Source of the DNA: Treponema sp.
Lineage (GTDB): Bacteria > Spirochaetota > Spirochaetia > Treponematales > Breznakiellaceae
Assembly (NCBI GenBank): GCA_031284385.1
Contig: JAISZZ010000149.1
Location: 1 to 19,442, forward strand
Direction of reading: 5' to 3'
Length of the DNA: 19,442 bases
Shown: one piece after another, positions 7,995 through 17,100 of the stretch
Position numbering within the stretch: the stretch's first letter is position 1
How the letters are laid out: each line of letters starts with the position of its first letter
Program-made: the position numbers and the translations under genes
Notes under the pieces: generated by a model
Database searches by the model: none
Told to the model about the DNA's origin: nothing
Seen by the model: the letters and a program-made list of their open reading frames with translations, nothing else

Positions 7995-8127
7995 ATGAAA
8001 CACACGCGGTAAAACAGTACAAAATTGCGTTCAAGTTAATCAGCGTTGCCCTATGGGGAGGCATGGGCGCGGTGTCGTCTGAACGCCCCCTTTCAAAAAT
8101 ATGCCTTTAATGGTAAAACCAGAGGGG

Positions 8128-8829
8128 ATGTCAACATTATACATAGTCGCGAGTCCGATAGGCAATCTGCGGGATATAAGTTTGCGGGCGCTCGATGTAC
8201 TCAAGAGCGTTTCTATAGTTGCGTGCGAGGACACAAGGCGGACGCTCAAACTATTGACGAGCTTTGGAATAAGGGCTAGACTGGTTTCTTGTAGGGCGGC
8301 CAACGAAAAGACGGCGGCGCGGAAACTAGTTGACGAGCTGAATAATGGGTTGGATATAGCCTATTTAAGCGATGCGGGTAGCCCTGGGCTTAGCGATCCG
8401 GGGGCTGTTTTGGCACGGCAGGCGGCGGCAGGAAGACATACGGTTGTTCCGGTTCCAGGCCCGTCTGCATTTGCTAGTCTTGTCAGCGTGGCTGGCGCTT
8501 GTGATAAAACAGTCGTTTTTGAGGGGTTTTTATCACCTAAAAGCGGTAAACGCCGTTCCCGCCTTAAAGAGCTTTTGGACGGTGGCGCAGCCTTTGTTCT
8601 ATATGAGTCGCCGTTTCGCATACTAAAACTTTTGGCGGATTTAGCCGAATTTGAAAACGAGCGTTATGTTTGTGTAGGACGCGAGATGACAAAAATCCAC
8701 GAGGAATACCTTCGAGGTTCCACATTGGATGTTTTATCAGAGTTAGAGAAGCGGCAGGAACAGAAAGGTGAATTTTCTGTTTTTGTATCGGGACGTAATG
8801 TAGTTGCGTCAACTGTAAGCTATTTATAG
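8128..8829 (+). CDS. rsmI: 16S rRNA (cytidine(1402)-2'-O)-methyltransferase RsmI
   Basis: A 233-residue tetrapyrrole-methylase-fold enzyme that 2'-O-methylates C1402 in the decoding centre of 16S rRNA using SAM. Motifs: MSTLYIVASPIGNLRDIS at the N-terminus, VACEDTRRTLKLL, YLSDAGSPGLSDPG and VPVPGPSA, all RsmI hallmarks. The start at 8128 is chosen by homology, since family members open just before LYIVATPIGN. The purine-rich agagggg directly abuts this ATG, which is too close for a normal ribosome-binding site. In-frame ATGs at 8101 and 8110 would add nine or three residues but have no site either, so the true start is uncertain. The gene is divergent from the lipoprotein gene and is followed by flgM and truB on the same strand. 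Confidence 0.93.
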   Translation: MSTLYIVASPIGNLRDISLRALDVLKSVSIVACEDTRRTLKLLTSFGIRARLVSCRAANEKTAARKLVDELNNGLDIAYLSDAGSPGLSDPGAVLARQAAAGRHTVVPVPGPSAFASLVSVAGACDKTVVFEGFLSPKSGKRRSRLKELLDGGAAFVLYESPFRILKLLADLAEFENERYVCVGREMTKIHEEYLRGSTLDVLSELEKRQEQKGEFSVFVSGRNVVASTVSYL

Positions 8830-8884
8830 TTTTATTTAATAATTGTTGGTTTGTGCCGATAATTGACTTAGGTAGGATGGTAAC

Positions 8885-9199
8885 ATGATAATCGGAAGGA
8901 CAGGTCCAATAGAACCAACGCGACCCCTTAATGAAGGTGGACGGAGCGCTCCGGCGGGCAAAATAGCCAAAACCGATGATACGGTTATTATTTCTGCGGA
9001 AGCGTTTAAAAAGGCTGATTGGCTTAACGCAATAGAAATTGTTTCCGCCGTGCCGGACGAGGTACGTCCTGAGCGTGTTGCTGAGCTTAAATCAAAGGTA
9101 AATGATCCCTCTTATATTACCGAAACGCTTTTGAATGGTGCCGCTGATAGAATCATCGATATTCTGTGGCCGGCGGGCGGAGAGACGCTTAAATTCTAA
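8885..9199 (+). CDS. flgM: Anti-sigma-28 factor FlgM
   Basis: A 104-residue small protein with the FlgM C-terminal pattern: VRPERVAELKSKVNDPSYIT (about 61-80) followed by a helix ETLLNGAADRIIDIL. FlgM binds and holds the flagellar sigma factor FliA (sigma-28) until it is exported through the completed hook-basal body, which delays late flagellar genes. The N-terminus is polar and looks disordered, as usual in this family. TAGGATGG lies about 6 nt before the ATG and serves as the ribosome-binding site. Its place between rsmI and truB is unusual compared with enteric flg operons; I recall this arrangement from treponemes, which supports a motile spirochete source. The call rests on the short C-terminal motif and is good but not certain. 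Confidence 0.82.
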   Translation: MIIGRTGPIEPTRPLNEGGRSAPAGKIAKTDDTVIISAEAFKKADWLNAIEIVSAVPDEVRPERVAELKSKVNDPSYITETLLNGAADRIIDILWPAGGETLKF

Positions 9200-9200
9200 T

Positions 9201-10097
9201 TTGAATGACGGTTTGCTTTTACTGAATAAAGCCGCAGGAATCACTTCGTTTGAGGCTCTAACTCCGGTAAAAAAGGCACTCTGTACAGGAAAAGTAGGGC
9301 ATACAGGTTCGCTCGATAAATTTGCGGACGGCCTACTGGTTATTCTGACAGGCAAAGCGTTAAAACTCACATCATATTTAACAAACTGCGACAAGCGTTA
9401 CGAAGCTGTCATGCGGCTTGGTTCCGAAACCGATACGCTGGATCCGGAAGGCTTGGTAACCGCCTGCGCTCCCATTCCGGCTAAAGACACGTTAGAAACG
9501 GTTATACGACATTTCCAAGGGGAAATGGCGCAGATTCCGCCGGTTTATTCCGCAATACATATAAATGGAGAACGCGCCCACAAACTTGCGCGCGGCGGTG
9601 CCGTGGTTGAAATGAAACCCCGTCCGGTCAATATTTACGAACTAACGTTGCTAGGTTACGAACCGCCGTTAGCAAAACTTGGCGTACATTGTTCCGCCGG
9701 CACATACATTCGGGCTATTGCACGCGACATAGCCATAGAAGCCGGCTCACGTGCGCACCTTATTCAACTTACGCGGACACAGGTAGGTGGTTTTTCGCTG
9801 GCTGACGCACTCACTTTAAACTGTCCGCCGGATTCCGCGTCCGCTGATATAGCAAACGCGCTGCGCCCAATCGACAGGGGTATTTTTTACAAGCTTTCCA
9901 TACCAGTCTGTGAGGTTGACGCGGAATGCGCCGCAGCATTGCGACAGGGCAGGCGCGCCCGTATCGAACTGCCGCCCGACGACCCCTCGCCGCGAGTCGC
10001 TGTTTTTTGCCGCAGCAGCTTTATAGCCCTGCTTGAAAAGACCACATCCGCCGCCGCTAACAACGGCAGCGGGTGGCGGTATGTATTTGTGTTTTAG
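9201..10097 (+). CDS. truB: tRNA pseudouridine(55) synthase TruB
   Basis: A 298-residue enzyme that converts U55 to pseudouridine in the T-loop of nearly all tRNAs. GHTGSLDKFADG (33-44) carries the catalytic aspartate D39; the family consensus is GHTGTLDPxATG, so the proline after the aspartate is replaced by lysine here. Other TruB segments are RYEAVMRLGSETDTLDPEG, QIPPVYSAIHINGERAH and CSAGTYIRAIARDIA. The start is taken as TTG 9201-9203, one base after the flgM stop, because the matching domain opens at NDGLLLLNKAAG. The frame stays open back to ATG 9135 inside flgM, but that extension is not TruB-like. The nearest purine-rich site is far upstream, so translation is probably coupled to flgM termination. 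Confidence 0.93.
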   Translation: MNDGLLLLNKAAGITSFEALTPVKKALCTGKVGHTGSLDKFADGLLVILTGKALKLTSYLTNCDKRYEAVMRLGSETDTLDPEGLVTACAPIPAKDTLETVIRHFQGEMAQIPPVYSAIHINGERAHKLARGGAVVEMKPRPVNIYELTLLGYEPPLAKLGVHCSAGTYIRAIARDIAIEAGSRAHLIQLTRTQVGGFSLADALTLNCPPDSASADIANALRPIDRGIFYKLSIPVCEVDAECAAALRQGRRARIELPPDDPSPRVAVFCRSSFIALLEKTTSAAANNGSGWRYVFVF

Positions 10098-10175
10098 TCG
10101 TAGCGTGGCGGTTTGTTGTAAAAAACCGGGAATGCGTATATACTTTCCGGTAGGAGTGAGGCCGTCATTATACAT

Positions 10176-11081
10176 TTGGATGAACAAGAAGACTTAATAG
10201 ACATCCGCTTTGACAACGTATTCAAGGCGGTATTCACGAAGGAGACGCCGGAATCTATGGGGGCTCTGGCTAAACTGCTTACTGCATTAATCGGGCGTGA
10301 AATAGCGTCTGTTCATATAACAACAAACGAGCCGGCCATAGAGAATCTGCGGGACAGGCAGGTTCGTTTTGATATGCAATGCAAATTGTCTGACGGTGAT
10401 TACGTCAACGTAGAGATGTCAATGAATCCTGACAAGTTCGAACCTGTGAGGCTAGAATTTTACGCGGGAAAACTGTTTACAGGGCAGGACATTAGGGGTA
10501 CAGGTAAGAGTTACGGTGAACTAAAGATGGCGTACCAGATAGCGTTTCTGGCGAACCGGGATTTTTTCGAAGACGCAGGGTTTATGCATAAGTTTGAGTA
10601 TTACGACAGTAGGCTTGGTATACCGCTTGGAGGCCGCAGTCGAATAATCACAGTGGAGTTGTCGAAGTTGAGTTCGTTGGAAGAAAAGCCTGCATCGGCA
10701 ATGAGCGGAGCGGAGAGGTGGGCATTTTATTTTCGTTACTTAACGGAGAAAGGGAGGAGGCAAAAGATAAATGAGATATTGTGGTATGAGGAGGGTATAG
10801 CGATGGCGAGTGAGGTGTTGGTAAAGATAAGCCGTGATGAGGTAGAGCGGGCGCGGCTGATAAGTGAATACAAGTACGAAGTGGATATGCAAAGCAAGAT
10901 GGTTGAGGCCAAACGTGAAGGCATACAAGAGGGAAGGTTAGCGGGAATATCTGAGGGAAGGTCAGCGGGAAGGTTAGAAGAGCGGAAAGAGACGGCGAAA
11001 AAGCTGCGAGCTATGGGGATACCGCTTGATATGATAACCCGCGTTACTGGCTTGTCTGCGGAAGAAATAGTTGGATTGTAG
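10176..11081 (+). CDS. Rpn family PD-(D/E)XK nuclease / putative transposase
   Basis: A 301-residue member of the Rpn/YhgA-like family (PDDEXK_2). It opens DIRFDNVFKAVFTKE and has RFDMQCKLSDGDYVNVEMSM around residues 65-83, where D66 and E80 match the acidic residues of the nuclease core. The usual glutamine or lysine two residues after the glutamate is serine (S82), so catalysis may be altered. The tail has the family's EG-rich segment EGIQEGRLAGISEGRSAG and a helical end, ITRVTGLSAEEI, typical of these proteins. Family members promote recA-independent recombination and some restrict phage. The start is TTG 10176; a GAGG about 15 nt upstream fits poorly, and an in-frame ATT at 10167 would be better spaced. 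A strong internal ribosome-binding site precedes an in-frame ATG at 10803. No IS ends were seen. Confidence 0.86.
   Translation: MDEQEDLIDIRFDNVFKAVFTKETPESMGALAKLLTALIGREIASVHITTNEPAIENLRDRQVRFDMQCKLSDGDYVNVEMSMNPDKFEPVRLEFYAGKLFTGQDIRGTGKSYGELKMAYQIAFLANRDFFEDAGFMHKFEYYDSRLGIPLGGRSRIITVELSKLSSLEEKPASAMSGAERWAFYFRYLTEKGRRQKINEILWYEEGIAMASEVLVKISRDEVERARLISEYKYEVDMQSKMVEAKREGIQEGRLAGISEGRSAGRLEERKETAKKLRAMGIPLDMITRVTGLSAEEIVGL
10788..10805 (+). promoter_or_regulatory. Internal ribosome-binding site and in-frame start in the Rpn gene
   Basis: GAGGAGGG (10788-10795) sits 7 nt before an ATG at 10803 that is in frame with the gene (codon 210). It would produce a 92-residue C-terminal protein beginning MASEVLVKIS and lacking the nuclease core. 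This is a better translation signal than the one at the gene's own 5' end. It might also reflect only the codons for the Glu-Glu-Gly stretch. Confidence 0.45.
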
Positions 11082-11172
11082 ACTAGAAATAAAATCTCTG
11101 ATGAACCGCATCTGAAAAACAACGCGGGGTTCACTCGCCCTGCCGTAAATAATAAGGAAAGTTAATTAACAG

Positions 11173-14100
11173 ATGAATAAAATATTGTCTATGCTGGTTA
11201 TTATTGCCTATTTTAACGCGGCGGTATGGGGTGTCGATTACACTTGGATTGGGACGGCGTCTAACAATTGGGATGATTCAGGTAACTGGAATCCCGGTAC
11301 CGGTTATCCAGGAAGCAGCGATAAGGCAACTATAGCCGGCACAGTTGCTATTATAACAACTGGGCCGACAGCAAGTGTTGGCACATTGGAGATTACGGGA
11401 ATGGCGGCTGTAGGTATAGCAGGCGGCACTTTTACCAATATTGACGTGAACAATGGCGCAACGTTGACCGCCAATGGAGACATTAGCGCTGCCACTGTTA
11501 ATAACAGTGGCACATTCATTTTGGGAAGCGGCGTTCTTGGCGTAACTGGCGATTTGACGGTTGCTGGCACATTGACCGGTGGCAGCGGCAATATTTCAGT
11601 TGGCGGCGCTTTGACAATTGCTGCAGGCGGAGTGTTTACGGCTTCAAGCGGCACAACCGCTGTTGGCGGCAACTGGAACAATAGTGGAATATTCAGTCAC
11701 AGCAACGGCACAGTAAACTTTACTACCGGTACGCATGAAGTAACTGGTGATAACACTTTCTACATCATAACAGCGACAACTAGTGGCAGTGAACTTAGAT
11801 TTGAAGGTGGTAAAACTCAAACTATTACTAACAGTATAATTTTAGACGGCGGGACTCTCAAATCCACAGATACTACTCAGTTTATATTTGACGTTGACAC
11901 AGCAACGGTGAATATAACAAATACAGTCATATCGGATGCCTATTCAACAAAGTATATTGGTGGTACTGTCGGCGACCCAATCAACAATAATACAGACAAC
12001 GGCAACAATATAAATTTTTTTGTTGGATATGTATGGTCGGGATTGAGTGGGAGTGACACTGACTGGAACACTGCGGGTAACTGGTACTCCAATATAGTGC
12101 CAGATACTGCAACGCCCAAGGTCATAATTCCCTACGCGATAAATCAGCCTACGACGACATCTGACATCACTGTACCCGTGTTAGAGATAGGGTCAGCGGC
12201 TGCTCTTACTATGGGCAATCACAATCTGACTGTAACTGCTGTCGGCGGTTTTTCGATGAACGACAGCGCAACATTAGTGCTGGATGGCGTTAGCGGTCAA
12301 ACAGTAACGTTAAGCCCAGCCGGCGAAATTTCTACCGGCACGGTAAAATATACATCCGCTAATACCGGACTGGCGGGCATCAATAAATTCAAAAACATTG
12401 TTATAACAGCAGGCGCCCGCGAGGCTACATTTGCCATAACTGCGAACGGCAGTCTTTCTATCGAAAGCGGCGCGAGCCTCGCGATGGATGAAAATGATCT
12501 AACTGCGTTAGCTTACAGTAACGAGGGAACGCTGATTCTAACCGGCAGCGAAACGTTGTCTTTTCCGCAGGATACGAACAGCGGGCTAACCCAATTCAAC
12601 GACAGCGCAGGCGCTGGCCTCTCCGGTCTTACAAGTTTTTATGACATAACGATTGTAAATGGCGGCAACAGGATAGCCACAGGCACGCTCGATATAAAAG
12701 GCAGCCTTAATCTAAACGGCGGCTCGCTGACGCTGGCGGGCAATGCGAGCGTGGCGGGCAGCGCAGGCATCGCGGCCAGCACATATCTTAATATAGGCGG
12801 CAACACCTTTATCGTTTCAGGGATGCTCGGCAATTTTGAGCCTGAAGGCGTGATTAACAGTTCAGGCGGAAGCATAATCATAAGCGAAAAGTTATTTACC
12901 CAGAAGTCCACCGGCGTTTTAACGGGCAACGGCATTTCCATAAAGGCGAAAGGCGGAATATCGGCGACAGAATCGGCTAACAGCATCGCAGGCAATATTT
13001 CGCTGGAAGATACAGACGGCGGCGTGATTGCTTTTGTAACAAACCCCTCTCCTTCTGCCGGCATAGCGATAACAAAGGCGGTTTCGGCTGACGGCGATAT
13101 AAACATATCGAATTACGGCGGCGGTATTACAAGCAGCGCGGTGGTTGAAGCTAAAAATTTGACATTGACCGGATCGGGCGCGATTGCTTTTACCGGAGCT
13201 AACGAGGTTACAGGCTCGGTCTCGCTGTCCGGTTCAAATGGGGTCAAGTACAATTCGGTGAACGATTTAACCGTAACAAAAGCGGTCAACGACATTAGCG
13301 GCAATCTGGAAATAACCGCCGCAGGCAAAGTCATAAATTTGAACACCGGCGGCAGCATAACATCAGTAAGCGGCGAGGTTAAAATCGAGGCATCCAGCAT
13401 AAAATTGTTTGAGGATACGCTCATTTTAAGCGGCGGCAACATGAATATTAATAGCAACGTAGACGGGCTTAACGCGGGCAGTCAGTCGATTAAGTTTAAC
13501 GCGGGAACCAGTACAATAACGCTGACTGGAAACGCCGGCAACGCCATCGCGTTAAAGGAATTTGCGGCGCTCTCAAACATAGAAAAAAACGGCGACCTTA
13601 CCATAGCGGCAGGAACAATAACGTTGGGTAGCGGCGGCGGCGGCTCAATCAGCGTAAGCGCCTATGATAATAAAAACATAACCCTAAAAACCGACGGATT
13701 GTATAGCGAAAACAGCGGCAATTCAATAAATGCGGGAACTGGGATTGTAACATTTGCGCCGTACACGAACGGTAAAACGATAGAATTCGGCGACACAGAT
13801 TCCTCTAGTTCAGATATTTATTATTCGTCCAATTTTAGCAATCTCACCGCCGGCGGCGTTGCGATTGGCAATTCCAGTTCAGGAACATTGTCGGTAAGCG
13901 GGGTAGCAGGCGCAAAGTATAAGCTGACGCTAGAAAGCGCCTCTGATATAGTGTTTACGGGCAATTATACAAACAGCGCGCATAAAGCGCTTACCATCAA
14001 TGCCGGCGGAGAGATGGTAACGGATGTCAGCGCAACCAGTCCAATAACAATCGATATCGGCACCGATGCCGCGAACTCAAAACTAACGGTAAATTCCAAG

Positions 14101-17100
14101 ATACGGCTGGAACAAAACCTTGAAATCAAAGCGGACGGCGGCATAATTTTCAACAAAGATGTGTATTCTAGTCCGGGCGGTCAACTGGATTTGACGCTGA
14201 ACACGCTGAACAATGATATAGTTTTTGGCGGGACGGTGGGCAGTCTGTCATTTATGGAACTAGGCTCACTTTCGATAGGCACTAAATCGCGGGTAGAAGG
14301 CACGGGCGCCGCGGGGGTTATGGTTTACGCGGGATATATGGGATTGTCGCCAGATGGCGTAGAAATAGATTCCGGCGGCAAAAACATCATTTTAAGGCTG
14401 GATGGTTTGATAAACAAAGGCGCGACCGTAGATGCCGGAGCGGGCACCTTCACGCTTTCGCCTCTTACAGCGAATAAAACCGTAGAGTACGGCGACGGAA
14501 ATACGGGCGTTTCGAACATATATTATCAATCGCTTTGGAAAGGGATAACGGCGGCATCTTATATCGTGGGGAGCGAAGCCACCGGCAAAATATCGGTATC
14601 AAAAACAGGCTACGATACCGGTGTGTTCGGTGGAACGGGCGTGTCGTACCCGATGACGCTTCAAAACGACGAAAATGCGGATATAGAAATTGTAGGCGAG
14701 TACCAATCAGCCGGAAAATATCTTACGCTCAGAATCGGCACGGCAGCGGCAGCGGCAGGCACAGTATCGGGTAACGGCGTTATAGAGGTAAGTGCCGGCA
14801 AAATATCGCTTGGCGGTGGCGCGTTCAACGCGCAGAGAAACGGGAACTTAAATGTCTCCGTATCCGTAAACGCCGAAGGTGGCATAGTTTTTAAAGGAAA
14901 TCTGAACGTTGCTGCCAGCGGCAAAAACCTCAGCATGAACGCCGGTGCCGCTAACATTTTGATGGCAGGCGCTGTTGGCAATAGTACAGGCAAACTCGGA
15001 GCTATAACTGTAGGTACAGATGCCTCATACGGAACAGGAGCGTCTAACGTAACTTTTGGCGGCGATGTATACAGTTCCGGCGATGTCAACATCAAGCATC
15101 GGGGAACGTTGAGTATCTTGGGGAATATCGATGCGGAAGGCGGCTTTCATCAAAACAGCGGCATAGCGGCCGCCGGAACAGCCGGAGTCAAGGCCGCCCA
15201 TGTGCGGGTAGGAAGTGAAAGCAAGGATTATGACAGGGATTTTAAGATAGAGACAAAATCAACGTCAAGCATAATTTTTTACAACGATATTATAGTATTC
15301 AATGACCTTACATTGAACGAAACAGCGGGCGGCAAAATCGAAACAAAAAATATTTACGCCCATTATTCAACATATTATACCCCCAATGACAGAGCGTGGA
15401 ATTTGACGGTACAAAGCGAAACTGCATCCCCTGGGGATATTAAAATAAGCGGCAGTATAGGCATAAAAGATGATACTGCGACGCTGATAGGACTGAAAAC
15501 AGACGCTTTTGGCAACGTAACGTTAAACGGCGACAAAGTTACAAACACCAGTATCTATTCGAAAACCGATACACAAACGAACACATCCGGCAGTGTGGCC
15601 GTTAAAACGAATAGCGATTGGGCGCTGTCTCCGAGTAACGGCGAAAGCGTGATTGTAATACAGACGGCTGGCGGCTCTATAACGCAGACAGGAGCAGCCA
15701 GCAACAACGTAACATTTACTAAATCGGTTATTATGAGTTCGGGCGAAACGGGAGGTTATGCCAGCAAAGCAGCGCCAATATCTATAGCTTCAAAAATTGA
15801 GAGGGGCACTGCCGCCAGGACAGATCTGTCATTTATAACGTTGGGTAAGGTAGAAATCACGTCCGCGGGCGCAGGCAGCTTTCCGATAGTAGGTACTATA
15901 ACCGTAAACGGCGCGGGAACTTTTACGCTTACAAGTACGAACAGCGCGGACGGCGTATACGCAGCGAACCTTGTATTTAACGGAAAGACGAATACCATTT
16001 TTGATTCATCCAAAGGAGACACCCCTATCTCGAATGTGGAAATCGACCATGACACTGGTACCGGCATAATCCTTACTAAAGATGTATTTCAAAGTGGAAC
16101 AGTACCGCTTCTTAATATCAAACGAGGCTTTTTGGATTTGGCGGCGGTTTCAACAAATTGGCGGATGGCAGACAATTCAGGTACCGGCTTTTACGCCAAA
16201 ACAGGCGAAATACGCGCCCAAAGCGAGGCCGCCGAAATCAGGACAGCCGGCGATTTTGTCGTGGAAAGCGGCGTTACCACAACTAATGTAGGCTCACTTT
16301 CAATTACAATGAGCGGCGGCGCTGGTACAAGCAGCGCCACTTCTATAAATATTGGGAAGCCGTCAGAATTTTTATTCAAAAATTTCAAACTAATATCAAC
16401 GGATCAGTTAGGGCCGGGAGGTTCGGCAACTATGACCTCTAAAGGCTGGGTAAAAGCCGAAAGTGATCTGTACTTAACAGGTAACTGGACGGTACCGTTA
16501 ACGGACACCGATAAGGCGCAGTATAGTAATTTAAATGATTCTTATCAGCATTTCAGGCCGGGGACATACAGCGTTAATTTTGTACCAACTACGGGAGGTA
16601 CCGCATCTATAAGCGGCGATACTTTATGGTACGACCTTAACATTGATAATACAACAAAGAAGGCGGAAAACTTCTGGATAGAGTTTGCCGGATATCCGCA
16701 TATTCACAGGGTAGTAAATAAATTTTTAGCAAACGGAGGAAAAACCGCTTCGAATCAGCGTGTCAATATAACCAGAATCGGCCATACTCCGGCTCCCCCT
16801 CCCCCACAACCTGGTGACACGAATTGGTCGGACCAGGCGCCAAATTGGGACGACATAAATAAAGGAGTGTATGTTCCAGACGATAACGGCGGATTTTTTT
16901 GGATATTAAACAAAGATGGAGCCTATGCCGACACAGCAAATCTTAACATTTGGTATAACTATGTAACTCCGGATTCAATACCTTTAAACCAATCCGTTAC
17001 CGCGCCTTGGGGATTCCCGCGGGGAGGCGATCAAATAGCGCACTACTGCCGTAACTGGAGGGATGATGCGGGCTTTATCTACAGTTTTACCGAAGATGTG

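Noticed and set aside
8046..8279. Small plus-strand gene overlapping the rsmI start
   Set aside because: It is out of frame with rsmI over a strongly conserved part of rsmI and has no recognisable product.
10176..11081. Complete insertion sequence around the Rpn gene
   Set aside because: No terminal inverted repeats or target duplications were seen on either side, and Rpn genes commonly occur without IS ends.
11087..11135. Terminator after the Rpn gene
   Set aside because: tgaacc and ggttca can pair, but the stem is only 6 bp with a loop of about 20 nt and no T-tract.
11304..16388. Series of minus-strand open frames within the giant gene (for example 12639-13106 and 14661-15095)
   Set aside because: They are low-complexity Pro/Ala/Leu/Val mirror images of the Gly/Thr/Asn-rich coding strand, without ribosome-binding sites or family motifs.
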